DNA of 47,689 nucleotides. Origin: Candidatus Avimuribaculum pullicola. Its GTDB lineage: Bacteria; Bacteroidota; Bacteroidia; Bacteroidales; Muribaculaceae. The notes beneath the pieces were generated by a model, which was not told the DNA's origin, searched no databases, and was given only the letters and a program-made list of their open reading frames with translations. The stretch covers positions 1 through 47,689 of the forward strand of contig DVKC01000023.1 in the NCBI GenBank assembly GCA_018716295.1. The letters are read 5' to 3'. Every line of letters starts with the position of its first letter. The first letter of the stretch is position 1. Below are positions 17,189-26,209 of this stretch, piece after piece. Made by a program: the position numbers and the translations under genes.

Positions 17189-18478
17189 ATGATTTTAAAG
17201 ACACATATTTCTTACCTGTGCGGTTACTTCGCCTCATCATGCGACTTGCAGCAGAGCAAATTGGAAACAGAGGGATGGGAACGCATTTTCTGCACCGATA
17301 AAGAATTTGATATTTACGACAACTACTATTACCCCGAGTTTGTGGCATTCTGCCACCAGACGGCATCACAGCATGGCAACAAAAGCGTAGCAAAATACCA
17401 CAAGAAACTTAACTCGCCCGTTACGCTTTCACTCTTCGGCAGGAAGATGCACTCTGTCACCGTCACTGATGTCACACTCTACAACATGCCTTGCCAACTG
17501 CTGCTTTACTCAATACGCATCGAGCAAACCGATGTTGATGCCGACGATGTAACAGCATCATTGGCAATATTGCGCAATATAACGCACTACGACCGCAATG
17601 CCATAAGCAAAGAATGGTTTGATATAATCGACATGCTTGATGCCATACACGCCGAATATTATTCACATAACACAGCAGCACTAAAAAATAACGACAGTGA
17701 CAGTTACCAGCAATTGATTGAAAACGGCAACAAATTCAAGATTTTCCAGATTGCACTGACCGCCTCGCCCATCGACCATGAAGCGAGAGAGCAATTGTTG
17801 TTTGAAATAGGTACTGCTGCACCTATCGGCTCATGCAGCACAACATCGCCCGATGGCACTTCACGTGAATACTACACATCGATTTTAGCACAAAACAAGC
17901 TCTCGGTTTTCAACAACTGGACTGCACTGTCGCTACTCGACTCGTTCACCATCATTGGCCACGAAGTAAAGCCTTGGCAGGTATCCAACTGGCAAAGCGA
18001 CTATTTCGAGATGATATACCTGCACGCACTCTTCCGCAAATTCTACATATACCGCACTAACCTGCTTTTCAGGCAAGGCACTTGCCGCACATCACAATTG
18101 GTCAACCGCTTCATCGACTTTGAGCACTTCTACTGCTTCAACAAAATTTCCTATAACTTCTTGCCATTGGAAATTCAGAAAGCTATCGACAAAGGTCTTG
18201 AAATCAACGATGAAAAAAAGCAAATCTACCATCTTATAGAGCAAGACAACAACCAGCAGGAAAAAATGAGCGACAAGAAAATGAACAATATCCTCATATA
18301 CCTTACATTCTTGACGCTATTTTCCACACTATGGGACTGTGCGAGCCTGCTCGACAGCGTGCTGCCGTATGAGGCTGTAGTGGGCAATGCCATAAATGGC
18401 TACCGCATTGTCACCTACATTTTTATTGCAGTTACAGCCGTCATAATCTTCATCAACCGCAAAAGGGAAAAACAATAA
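17189..18478 (+). CDS. Unknown protein with two C-terminal membrane helices, divergent from the NTPase
   Basis: 429 residues from the ATG at 17189; a TTG at 17120 would add 23 residues but lies upstream of the likely transcription start. The first 340 residues are soluble and mixed alpha/beta (LYNMPCQLLLYSIRIEQTD, then helices with FEMIYLHALFRKFYIYRTNLL). A charged helical stretch (about 320-362) leads to two membrane helices at about 366-388 and 405-423, with a basic tail NRKREKQ. The layout of a soluble domain, a long helix and two terminal membrane helices recalls CorA-type channels, but there is no GMN motif. I do not recognise the family. Promoter overlap with the NTPase gene suggests joint or opposed control, and membrane disruption or transport is a possible but unproven role. 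Confidence 0.8.
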   Translation: MILKTHISYLCGYFASSCDLQQSKLETEGWERIFCTDKEFDIYDNYYYPEFVAFCHQTASQHGNKSVAKYHKKLNSPVTLSLFGRKMHSVTVTDVTLYNMPCQLLLYSIRIEQTDVDADDVTASLAILRNITHYDRNAISKEWFDIIDMLDAIHAEYYSHNTAALKNNDSDSYQQLIENGNKFKIFQIALTASPIDHEAREQLLFEIGTAAPIGSCSTTSPDGTSREYYTSILAQNKLSVFNNWTALSLLDSFTIIGHEVKPWQVSNWQSDYFEMIYLHALFRKFYIYRTNLLFRQGTCRTSQLVNRFIDFEHFYCFNKISYNFLPLEIQKAIDKGLEINDEKKQIYHLIEQDNNQQEKMSDKKMNNILIYLTFLTLFSTLWDCASLLDSVLPYEAVVGNAINGYRIVTYIFIAVTAVIIFINRKREKQ

Positions 18479-18481
18479 AAA

Positions 18482-18515
18482 GCCACCGCTTGCAATTACA
18501 ATAGCAAGCGGCGGC
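18482..18515 (-). terminator. Terminator of the beta-helix lipoprotein gene
   Basis: GCCACCGCTTGC (18482-18493) pairs with GCAAGCGGCGGC (18504-18515) with one mismatch. Read on the minus strand it is followed by TTTTTATT. It also lies 3 bases after the plus-strand gene stop, so it may serve both, but only the minus side has a T-run. Confidence 0.75.
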
Positions 18516-18547
18516 AAAATAGACACGTATTTTTCTCAATGCCGCGA

Positions 18548-20074
18548 TTAATAGTCGGTATTGTTTGGATCAAAATTGGTCCAACCTTCAAGCCAGTTGT
18601 CACCAGCGGCAAACGCGCCGATGTAGCTTACTTGTTCCATACCCGAGATGCCATCAAACGAAGCTGCCGACAAGAGCGGGCTGCCAGCCTGTGGCATGAA
18701 ATTCACACCCAAGTTGATAGGATCGCCAAGTGACCATGCCGATGCATTGTCGGCCACTTCATTACCTGTCTGGCCCAAGAAATATTCATGAGAATAAGAA
18801 TACTTCGTGTCGTCGATCAATACATTATTCACAGCATCCCAACGTACATCTTGGTAAACTCCATTGAAGTCGCTGCCAAGTATTTCCATATCGGCAAACC
18901 ACACATTTTGCACTTTGATTATGTTTTCTTCTGCCATTGTTACGGAATTGCCACGCTGACCGTCGATAATGATGCCAATTGGATAGCCGACTGCAACAGA
19001 GTTGTAGCAATTCAGGCGGCTGCCACGGCGAATGTGCATTGCTGCCTGGAAGCGACCAAGGGCCGAACCATTGTTGGGATTATATTCGCCACCATTGATA
19101 TAGCTGGTAGTATTTTCAAAATTGTCACGACCACGAGGGCCAACGAATGTCATATTGCTGAACTTGCAAGTGGTGTAAGGCTCAATATCGGCACCGTCGC
19201 TACAGTTGTCCGATTCAAAACTGTTAGAATTAGACGTGTCGGCAAGACGTGGGTTGCGAATAGCAAGACCAAACTGTACATTGCCACTGAAACCGTTGTC
19301 GGTATCGAAGTCATCATCCCAACCGTTGTAAGAAACGAGATACTTGCAATCAACCGTACCGCCAAACCACTCATACGAGTCATCGTTGCTAAAAGATACT
19401 TGCACGTGGTCGATTTTTGTACCACTACCTACCGAGCCGAGTGTCAAGCCATTGATTTCTTGGTCGGTCTGGAATGGATAGCCCGCAAACTCAATGCGCA
19501 CATAGCTCAATACACCCGAGTTATCGGCATCGTTTGAACCGCCATGATGGCTACGCGGGCCACCTTCAATCTGCATATCGTCTTGGTTGTTGCGTGCCTG
19601 ACCGCATATAATCACACCACCCCAGTCGCCAGGTTTACGACTGCCCTTGGCTTGGTTAGAAGTAAATACGATAGGCTCGCTGGCCGTACCTTGGGCAATG
19701 AGTTTACCACCTTTTTCAACGATAAGCGAAGCCATTGTGGTCTTGTCGCCCTTTATAACCGTACCAGGCTCGATTGTCAGTTGTGCGCCATTGGCTATAT
19801 AGACCCAACCTTTAAGCACATAAGTACCCTTGGCAAGTGTTTGTGTCCCAGTGAAAACAAAGTCCTTGTCGCCATTGCCGATATAGGTTCCGTTGACATT
19901 TTCGCTACCATCTTCATTAAACAAAAGGTGGTCGCAGCTTGTTGCTCCATTGTCGGTACCCCATTGGTACTCTACATCAGGTTCAGGAGTTGGATTGTCA
20001 TCATCGCTACAAGAAACTGCCGACATTGCTACTCCTGCAATCAGAGCATAAACATAAAAACTTTTAAACTTCAT
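18548..20074 (-). CDS. Surface lipoprotein with right-handed beta-helix-like repeats
   Basis: A 508-residue protein with lipobox Cys22 followed by SDDDNP, the surface-export signal. The mature part starts with a segment like YIANGAQLTIEPGTVIKGD and KGGKLIAQGTASEPIVFTS, which is the usual opening of a Bacteroidota beta-helix (pectin-lyase-like) lipoprotein. Many Gly/Asn/Asp-rich turns follow. No catalytic site is seen, so ligand binding is more likely than lyase activity. It lies 37 bases downstream of a TonB-dependent receptor gene, and such pairs act like a receptor with a surface lid or capture protein. The substrate is unknown. The gene is followed by a strong terminator. Confidence 0.85.
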   Translation of the reverse strand: MKFKSFYVYALIAGVAMSAVSCSDDDNPTPEPDVEYQWGTDNGATSCDHLLFNEDGSENVNGTYIGNGDKDFVFTGTQTLAKGTYVLKGWVYIANGAQLTIEPGTVIKGDKTTMASLIVEKGGKLIAQGTASEPIVFTSNQAKGSRKPGDWGGVIICGQARNNQDDMQIEGGPRSHHGGSNDADNSGVLSYVRIEFAGYPFQTDQEINGLTLGSVGSGTKIDHVQVSFSNDDSYEWFGGTVDCKYLVSYNGWDDDFDTDNGFSGNVQFGLAIRNPRLADTSNSNSFESDNCSDGADIEPYTTCKFSNMTFVGPRGRDNFENTTSYINGGEYNPNNGSALGRFQAAMHIRRGSRLNCYNSVAVGYPIGIIIDGQRGNSVTMAEENIIKVQNVWFADMEILGSDFNGVYQDVRWDAVNNVLIDDTKYSYSHEYFLGQTGNEVADNASAWSLGDPINLGVNFMPQAGSPLLSAASFDGISGMEQVSYIGAFAAGDNWLEGWTNFDPNNTDY

Positions 20075-20111
20075 GTTAATTTAATTTTGAAATTGTTTGG
20101 TAATATGTCAT

Positions 20112-22892
20112 TTAAAATGTGTAACTTACGCTAAGCGAGTAATTCCGTCCTGGATTAAATTCGCGTGTTATCTCTTCAATTTCACCATGCTCGGTTTCCT
20201 CAAACTGCTTGTATGATACATTCTCCGACAGAATGTTGCGCAACGACAACTTCACCTCAAAGTGTTCACCAAATTTCTTCGATGCACTCAGGTCGAGCGT
20301 GTTACGTGGCATTTCATACGAATCGGGAATATTCACAACATTGTCGCCGTTGCCAAGGCTGCGCCCGACTCCCACTATGCGGCGACCTATGCGGTTGTAA
20401 AGGAGTGCCACATTAAGCCCCAAGTCGCGTGGCTGGTAAAATATTCCGGCATTCACGAGGTATGGCGATTGCCCTTGCATGGCACGGTCTTTTTCATGCG
20501 ACCCTTCGGCAAAATTCACCTTGCTCTTTATCAATGCACCATTGAAATTCACACCGAAATCATCCAATCCGATGAAATCAAGATTTTTCTTTATTTCCAC
20601 CTCTATACCGTATGTGTTGGCACCTTTGGCATTTTCGTAAGAATAGGTAAGACTTGTTCCACCATTCACAGTGTAGGTCCACTCGATGGGATTTTTAAAA
20701 TGCTTATAGAAAAGCGACACCGACACAAGTTCGCCCGAAGCTGGGTAAAATTCATAACTGATGTCAATATTGTCGATATATGCAGCCTTCAAGTCGGTAT
20801 TGCCTTGTACGTTGCTGGCCAAGTCAAAATCGTAATATACCGATGGCGACACTTCGCGAAACTCCGGGCGGTTGATGCTGCGCCCATACGACAAACGGGC
20901 CTGATGACGGTCTGAAAACTTGTAAGTAGTGTTAACCGATGGGAAGAAGTCGCTCGTTTCATAATAGAGGCTGCGTGGGCTTTTCTCATAATCACGTGTG
21001 TTGCTTATAAGTTCCATCTTGTTATACTCATACCTCACGCCAGCATACACGTTGAACTTGCCCACTGGGACATTCACGCCCACATAACCAGCCGCAAGCC
21101 AGTTGTTGCCATCATAATTGTTTGTCCAGCGCACCTGTTCAAGCAGGTAAAGTTTATCGACACCGTAATTCCCGTCAACGAGCAACTCGTTGGGAATATC
21201 CATGTAACGGAAATCATCAGGCAACGTGTTGTTTGATGCATTGTAGGTATATATGAAATCTCTTGCTCGGTAAGTACGGGTGCGATAATCACTATATGCA
21301 CCAACTCGCAATTCAGGATTTATCCTACCTATGGTGTAAGTATCGCGGTAATTCACATTGAGCGACGCTGTGTGCTCATCGAGGCGGGTAAATTCACGCT
21401 CTATGTCATTAGCACTTGTCAAGCCCAATTTGCCTTTTTCAAGGGCATCATTTATCACATAACGACGACGGTCGGGCATACAATTGTTGGCATAGGCATA
21501 ACCGACACTCCAATCAAGACGCCTGTCATCGGTAAGTTGGTAACGGCCCGTAAATTGCCCGTTATAAGTCGTGCGGCTCATATAGTAATATTCGGCACTC
21601 TGTTCATCGTTGCTTTGGGCATCAATGCCCACACGCGATGTATAACGGTCACGACCTATCTGGTTGAAAATATTTTTAAACTCATGCCGTTTGTTGCCAT
21701 CAGAACTCAAGTAAGTAAGGTTAAGCATTGCCCCAACTTTAGCATAATGGTTATACTGGTTGTCGGTGCTGTTGCGCAAATACACCGATCGGTCATTTGC
21801 AACATCATACGCGCCGAAAAGAGCATTGGTCATGTTAAGTATTGTGCGGTAACCATTGTTATAATTCAGTGCGCCAAGCAATGCAAAAGTTTGACCCTCT
21901 TCGCCAATCCACCGGCGATTCAGTTCGGCATTGAACGACACATCGGCCACAGGCCTCTTGTTGCGCACACGCCAATCATTGTTGAAACCATTGTTCTTCA
22001 AGTCAACCCCATTGCCAGCAATGCTGTTCAACGTCCCATTGATACCTCCATCAAGGCTGCGGAAGCCGCTATCGAAACCCAGGAAATCTGTACCGCTGCC
22101 AAGTGCATACTTGAAATCGCTAAAATGAGTGTTGTCGTTAATCGAGCCGCCAAGCGACATTTTGAACATATTTTCAGTGGGTATATCCTTGGTATTAATC
22201 AGCACAAAACCACCACTAAAATCGGCTGGATACTCGGGCGACGGCGACTTGATGATTATCATGTTGTCGAGCTGCGACGATGGTATCATGTCAAACGAGT
22301 AGGCCCGCGAATCGGCCTCGCTGCTTGGCACGGCACTATTGTTGAGCCATACATTGTTATAGCGTTGCGATAAGCCACGCACCATCACAAAACGGTCGTC
22401 AATAAGGCTTATGCCTGGCACACGCTTTATCACCTCCGAAGCATCGCTGTCCTGCGTCCGCTTGATTTGTTGAGCCGAAACACCTGTCTGAACGACGAAA
22501 CTATTCTTCTGCAAGTTCACTATAGTTCCCTCCGAATCGCGGCGAGCCTGTGCCGTCACCACCACCTCACCCAGCGTCTGGCTTTCCGACTGCATCACAA
22601 AATCTACCGTTGCGATACCATCGACTGCCACTTCCTTTGATTGCGTCTTGTAAAACACATAAGAGGCTTCTATCACATAAACGCCATTGCGCAAACCTGG
22701 AATTTCATAATTTCCATCAACATCGGTTGCTACTGTCACACCGCTTGATGTCAAAGCCACGGTGGCACCGATGAGCGGTTCTCCCGCTTCATCAACCACC
22801 TTGCCTTTGATGGCCGCCGCGTCAGCAGCCAGTGCAACAAATCCTGCAAATACCAATAAGATAAGCCTAAAACAATCTTTAATTTTATCCAT
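20112..22892 (-). CDS. TonB-dependent outer-membrane receptor
   Basis: A 926-residue receptor. After the signal peptide (about 1-27) comes a carboxypeptidase-regulatory-like domain (about 28-107, GKVVDEAGEPLIGATV). A plug domain follows with SEVIKRVPGISLIDDRFVMVRGL, then NLQKNSFV-type linkers and a 22-strand-type barrel ending in a terminal Phe (YSLSVSYTF). It would move a large ligand across the outer membrane using TonB energy. It is not a SusC of the SusCD type by its plug wording, and the partner downstream is a beta-helix lipoprotein rather than a SusD. The ligand cannot be told from sequence. I could not find a convincing promoter in the 231 bases upstream. Confidence 0.92.
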   Translation of the reverse strand: MDKIKDCFRLILLVFAGFVALAADAAAIKGKVVDEAGEPLIGATVALTSSGVTVATDVDGNYEIPGLRNGVYVIEASYVFYKTQSKEVAVDGIATVDFVMQSESQTLGEVVVTAQARRDSEGTIVNLQKNSFVVQTGVSAQQIKRTQDSDASEVIKRVPGISLIDDRFVMVRGLSQRYNNVWLNNSAVPSSEADSRAYSFDMIPSSQLDNMIIIKSPSPEYPADFSGGFVLINTKDIPTENMFKMSLGGSINDNTHFSDFKYALGSGTDFLGFDSGFRSLDGGINGTLNSIAGNGVDLKNNGFNNDWRVRNKRPVADVSFNAELNRRWIGEEGQTFALLGALNYNNGYRTILNMTNALFGAYDVANDRSVYLRNSTDNQYNHYAKVGAMLNLTYLSSDGNKRHEFKNIFNQIGRDRYTSRVGIDAQSNDEQSAEYYYMSRTTYNGQFTGRYQLTDDRRLDWSVGYAYANNCMPDRRRYVINDALEKGKLGLTSANDIEREFTRLDEHTASLNVNYRDTYTIGRINPELRVGAYSDYRTRTYRARDFIYTYNASNNTLPDDFRYMDIPNELLVDGNYGVDKLYLLEQVRWTNNYDGNNWLAAGYVGVNVPVGKFNVYAGVRYEYNKMELISNTRDYEKSPRSLYYETSDFFPSVNTTYKFSDRHQARLSYGRSINRPEFREVSPSVYYDFDLASNVQGNTDLKAAYIDNIDISYEFYPASGELVSVSLFYKHFKNPIEWTYTVNGGTSLTYSYENAKGANTYGIEVEIKKNLDFIGLDDFGVNFNGALIKSKVNFAEGSHEKDRAMQGQSPYLVNAGIFYQPRDLGLNVALLYNRIGRRIVGVGRSLGNGDNVVNIPDSYEMPRNTLDLSASKKFGEHFEVKLSLRNILSENVSYKQFEETEHGEIEEITREFNPGRNYSLSVSYTF

Positions 22893-23123
22893 TATTCTGC
22901 CTAATTACTTTGCTTTATTATCTACAATTTTTTCACGGTGCAAAGTTCTATCTCTTGCATAACAATGGTTTTACGCCGCTATTACAATTAAATTACACAT
23001 GTAACAGCTCCTTTTCATTTCAATTACATTTTTATGACACACCGACGCAACGGCACAAAAAAAGCCCGCCACTTCACAGCGACGGGACTTATAGTTATTG
23101 TTATTATTGTTGTTACAGACAGT
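22893..23123. other. Non-coding region between the TonB receptor and LruC genes
   Basis: Holds the terminator of the LruC gene at its right side and the leader of the TonB receptor gene at its left. The best -7-like box on the minus strand, GAACTTTG at 22941-22948, misses the consensus TA. No other gene is seen. Confidence 0.5.
23061..23091 (-). terminator. Terminator of the LruC lipoprotein gene
   Basis: On the minus strand, CCCGTCGC pairs with GTGGCGGG (8 pairs, two of them G-T) around a 6-base loop and is followed by CTTTTTTTG. It lies about 30 bases after the stop codon. Confidence 0.7.
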
Positions 23124-25127
23124 TTACTTGTGCAGATACCAATCAGCATTGGTTGACGGGTCGGCTACCCAAGCGTTGAAGCGTGAATATTCGCCCTCGC
23201 TGCCTATTCTTACACCCTCGGTTACAGGCACCCAATTGCGAGCATTTTCCAATTTGATTGCAAACGGATAATTGCCATCGTCCGAGATATAATAAGCATT
23301 ATGTCCTTCATCAGCGAGTGTCGAATTTGCCCAACTGGTCATTGCAAAACCTGGCAAATGGATTTCTACACGGTTCTTATCTCCTGCCACATATTGCGAC
23401 ACTACAAATGGGTTGAAATGATCATCGAAGTTGGCATTCTTCAACACCCCTTCACCAAATGTACGTGTAAGCGTGTAGGTATTGCCTATTGCAGCCTGGC
23501 CATCTTCAAACATTATAAACTGGTTGCTTTCTTCTTTAACAGCATAGCCCGATACCTCACCGACAGCCGCATAGTCAACAGTGAATCCAAATGCATCAAC
23601 ATAATCGGCACTACCCTTTTCGTTCGTGACCTTGAATGCATCTTCTATCTTGGTAATATATTCGCCGATATATGTGACTGTACGAGTGTGTTCAACAAGT
23701 ACGTCGTTCAAGTCATAGTCACCGCCATTAGGCCAAATATCCTCGAAACCAAGAGTTGAATATTGCATGTATGTTTCCTCGGTAGGTTCTGGTTCTGGAT
23801 CTGGAATAACTGGACGGTCGGGATCATAAATAGCCTCCTCGGGATCAGCTTCAACATAGAATAATATGTCGTTATACGACTTGTCGCCACATCCCGATTG
23901 GAATGCATTATCCTCAAAGCCTATTACCACACGGCCTGTAATATCATCGGTCAACGTGATGCAACCATTGTTACTATAGTTGTTGCATTCATTGTTGGAA
24001 TATACCACTTCATTAGCACCATACACCTTTTCGATGCGGCTGTTGATGTTCTCTACATCAAAGTCGTTTTCGCCAAACCAATCTTCATCAGGGCGTAATG
24101 AACCATTATAGATATTGCAGAACAAAATCCAGCCTATAGTATAACCAGCAGGGAAATCATCGGTTCCCTCACCCATTCCATCTTCACCGAAGAACTGCAA
24201 CCTTGTCTTAACAGGCGAGTCGGGCGTACCATTATGCGTCATTGGATATATTACAAACTTTGGCAATGCCTTGATTTCTTCGGCTGTCGGGTTGCTGCCT
24301 GTAGGATAATAATAATATCCCATTGCATTTTCATAATCACCTGTTGCGTCAAGATATACAATGTCGATATGTGCAGTAGTTCCACCATCGGCAGTTTCCA
24401 CTATGCGCAGGTTTGTAACATCCGACGAACTGCAATATTGCGAATTGCCCACTGGATCGTCCTCCTTAGGTTTGGGCAAAGCCCTATTGATACGTTCCAC
24501 AAGTGCCGACACTTCACTATTGTTAACCACAGTGTATAGGTCATTGACATTGGAATTATATGCCCACCACTTGACACCACTTGCGGCATCATATTGCGCG
24601 AAACTGTCATACAAGCCATACAAGTTCTTTGCAGACGACACGACGGTGCGGTTTCCTGCAATATTGATATGCGTCCTGTCGGCAGCAGCACGAGTTTCGG
24701 TCATGCCAGGCAGTATCGGCATCTCATATTTATAAGCAGCAACACCATTTACAACGTCCAACTCGATGCAACGGGGTACTCCCACATAGTCGGAACACAC
24801 ATAAATTGCATCAACATAGGCAGGCAACTTAATTGTCCCCGAGAATTGGCTGCTGGCATCGGTGTAAGCACCATAAATTGGTTGCAACTCCTCGTTCATC
24901 AAGCCATCTTCATTAAGTGGATTTTCAACATACACATCAAAGTTGATTGAATAGCCACTAAAACCATAGTCCAAACTCAACGTTACTGTTTGTTCGGTCG
25001 AAAAATCAAACATTTCATCACCTCCTGGCACAGGCTCATCGCCATTACCACCAGGCTCTTTTTCCACGCACGACACAGTGAGCGTCAGCATGGACGCAAT
25101 AATCAATAAGATACACGATTTTTGCAT
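23124..25127 (-). CDS. LruC-domain lipoprotein
   Basis: A 667-residue lipoprotein (lipobox Cys20). The second half contains the LruC-domain signature: LGFEDIWPNGGDYDLNDVLV, then V-T-N-E-K and an aromatic-rich beta domain ending DWYLHK. LruC was named in Leptospira and is widespread in marine and gut bacteria as an exported calcium-rich-like domain. The N-terminal half (about 30-420) is acidic and beta-rich without a named domain; a Pro/Glu linker (about 440-455, PDPEPEPTEE) separates the two. An envelope or surface matrix role is likely. It stands as a single gene with its own promoter and terminator, between the TonB receptor unit and the AlbA_2 gene. Confidence 0.82.
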   Translation of the reverse strand: MQKSCILLIIASMLTLTVSCVEKEPGGNGDEPVPGGDEMFDFSTEQTVTLSLDYGFSGYSINFDVYVENPLNEDGLMNEELQPIYGAYTDASSQFSGTIKLPAYVDAIYVCSDYVGVPRCIELDVVNGVAAYKYEMPILPGMTETRAAADRTHINIAGNRTVVSSAKNLYGLYDSFAQYDAASGVKWWAYNSNVNDLYTVVNNSEVSALVERINRALPKPKEDDPVGNSQYCSSSDVTNLRIVETADGGTTAHIDIVYLDATGDYENAMGYYYYPTGSNPTAEEIKALPKFVIYPMTHNGTPDSPVKTRLQFFGEDGMGEGTDDFPAGYTIGWILFCNIYNGSLRPDEDWFGENDFDVENINSRIEKVYGANEVVYSNNECNNYSNNGCITLTDDITGRVVIGFEDNAFQSGCGDKSYNDILFYVEADPEEAIYDPDRPVIPDPEPEPTEETYMQYSTLGFEDIWPNGGDYDLNDVLVEHTRTVTYIGEYITKIEDAFKVTNEKGSADYVDAFGFTVDYAAVGEVSGYAVKEESNQFIMFEDGQAAIGNTYTLTRTFGEGVLKNANFDDHFNPFVVSQYVAGDKNRVEIHLPGFAMTSWANSTLADEGHNAYYISDDGNYPFAIKLENARNWVPVTEGVRIGSEGEYSRFNAWVADPSTNADWYLHK

Positions 25128-25186
25128 AATCTTCTGTATTTTAAATTAGTAGGTTATTATTTTTTATTCATACAAAAACTCACACG

Positions 25187-25219
25187 CAAATATACAAATT
25201 AAATCTCACCAAGCACAAA
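25187..25219 (-). promoter_or_regulatory. Promoter of the LruC lipoprotein gene
   Basis: On the minus strand TTTG (25216-25219), a 21-base spacer and TATATTTG (25187-25194). A leader of about 50 bases precedes the ATG at 25127. Confidence 0.6.
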
Positions 25220-25321
25220 CATACCCCCACTTTTTTCCCACGACATCGACACAAAGCCCCTTTTTAACCATGATGGCTTGCTTAATGGGCTGTATATGTT
25301 TATAAAACAATTCGTTGCTTA

Positions 25322-25345
25322 CGCCACCATAAGTGCATTGTGGCG
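25322..25345 (-). terminator. Hairpin after the AlbA_2 gene
   Basis: CGCCAC (25322-25327) pairs with GTGGCG (25340-25345), and the inner AT/AT extends it past one mismatch. It lies 12 bases past the stop codon of the minus-strand gene. No clear T-run follows, so the terminator call is tentative. The rest of 25128-25357 holds only the LruC promoter. Confidence 0.4.
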
Positions 25346-25357
25346 GAGGGGGCAACG

Positions 25358-26023
25358 TCAATCTGTGGTGGCGGGGAATAGCATGAGGCGGCCTTCGATG
25401 TATCTGAATGCTATGGTTTCCATGCGGCACAAGGCTATTACCGATTGTTCCACAGCTTGGCGCGAAGCGTGAGCCTGCAACATGCATTCGTCAACCGTCA
25501 CGCCACAAGATGAGGCTGCGACCAAATCCACGATAAGACGTTCCCGGTCGCCATAGACTACCTGCGCGCCATCATCCCTTTTACTATATTGCCACAACTT
25601 CACGTGAAGTGGGTCGGCCAAGATGTTTTCATCGGCTACACGGTAATAAGCTTTCCATCGCCCATCAGTATCTTGGGCTTTTACCGGGCGTTGTCCCGAC
25701 CGTTTTATATCGACTTTCAACACAGTCTTACCTTCTATGCGATAGGTAGCAAATTCCATTTTTTGTGGCGGACGACAATACATCAACGCTGCTTGTTCAA
25801 TCATGTACATTTCTTCGTCACTCTCCACTCCTGCAATACCGCCATTGTCCTTCACTCCCACCAACAGGCGACCTCCATCGTTGTTGGCAAATGCCGATAT
25901 ACTGCGGGCAATCTTGCGTGCATCGGAAATCTGGAACTTAAAATCCTGGTGTTCATGCTCACCTTCTTCGATAAGCCCCTGTATGTAGTGTTTGCTCTTT
26001 ATCGGTTTTTGTATATATCCCAT
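25358..26023 (-). CDS. AlbA_2-domain (Schlafen-like) putative nucleic-acid/ATP-binding protein
   Basis: A 221-residue protein. Residues about 15-130 match the AlbA_2 (Schlafen AAA_4) pattern: EHQDFKFQISDARKIARSISAFANNDGG, then LLVGVKDNG, and a late KAQ-x-WKAYYRVAD segment. The C-terminal part (about 155-215) has a helix-turn-helix-like stretch (VTVDECMLQAHASRQAVEQSVIAL). Family members bind nucleic acids and often act as regulators; this one is much shorter than full Schlafen ATPases. It has its own promoter. A role near the surface genes is not evident. Confidence 0.82.
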   Translation of the reverse strand: MGYIQKPIKSKHYIQGLIEEGEHEHQDFKFQISDARKIARSISAFANNDGGRLLVGVKDNGGIAGVESDEEMYMIEQAALMYCRPPQKMEFATYRIEGKTVLKVDIKRSGQRPVKAQDTDGRWKAYYRVADENILADPLHVKLWQYSKRDDGAQVVYGDRERLIVDLVAASSCGVTVDECMLQAHASRQAVEQSVIALCRMETIAFRYIEGRLMLFPATTD

Positions 26024-26040
26024 AACTTATAATTCTACCA

Positions 26041-26071
26041 CAAAATTAGCAATTATGCACCATTGCACAAC
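26041..26071 (-). promoter_or_regulatory. Promoter of the AlbA_2 gene
   Basis: GTTG (26068-26071, minus strand), a 19-base spacer and TAATTTTG (26041-26048). The start site would lie about 11 bases before the ATG at 26023. Confidence 0.6.
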
Positions 26072-26144
26072 ACATACGGCAAAGCTAATAACAGGCTCAA
26101 ATACCTCAAGCCAGATTGTCTTAAGCAATACTTGAGCAGTTTAT

Positions 26145-26185
26145 AAAAAATCCCATGCCCGGCCTGTAAGGGTATCGAGCATGGG
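26145..26185 (-). terminator. Terminator of the cupin-CMD gene
   Basis: CCCATGC (26152-26158) pairs with GCATGGG (26179-26185). On the minus strand the stem is followed by ATTTTTT (26151-26145). It starts about 25 bases after the stop codon. Confidence 0.75.
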
Positions 26186-26209
26186 GACGATCATTCATCT
26201 TATATGTTT

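Noticed and set aside
12890..18478. Reading the NTPase/membrane locus as a recently acquired island
   Set aside because: No integrase, transposase, tRNA or base-composition break borders it; any transfer is old or unproven.
21372..22373. A 333-residue plus-strand open frame
   Set aside because: It lies wholly within the TonB receptor gene on the other strand and looks like a GC-pattern shadow with scattered motifs.
25206..25487. A 93-residue minus-strand open frame
   Set aside because: It overlaps the AlbA_2 gene end in another frame and the LruC promoter region, with no recognisable features.
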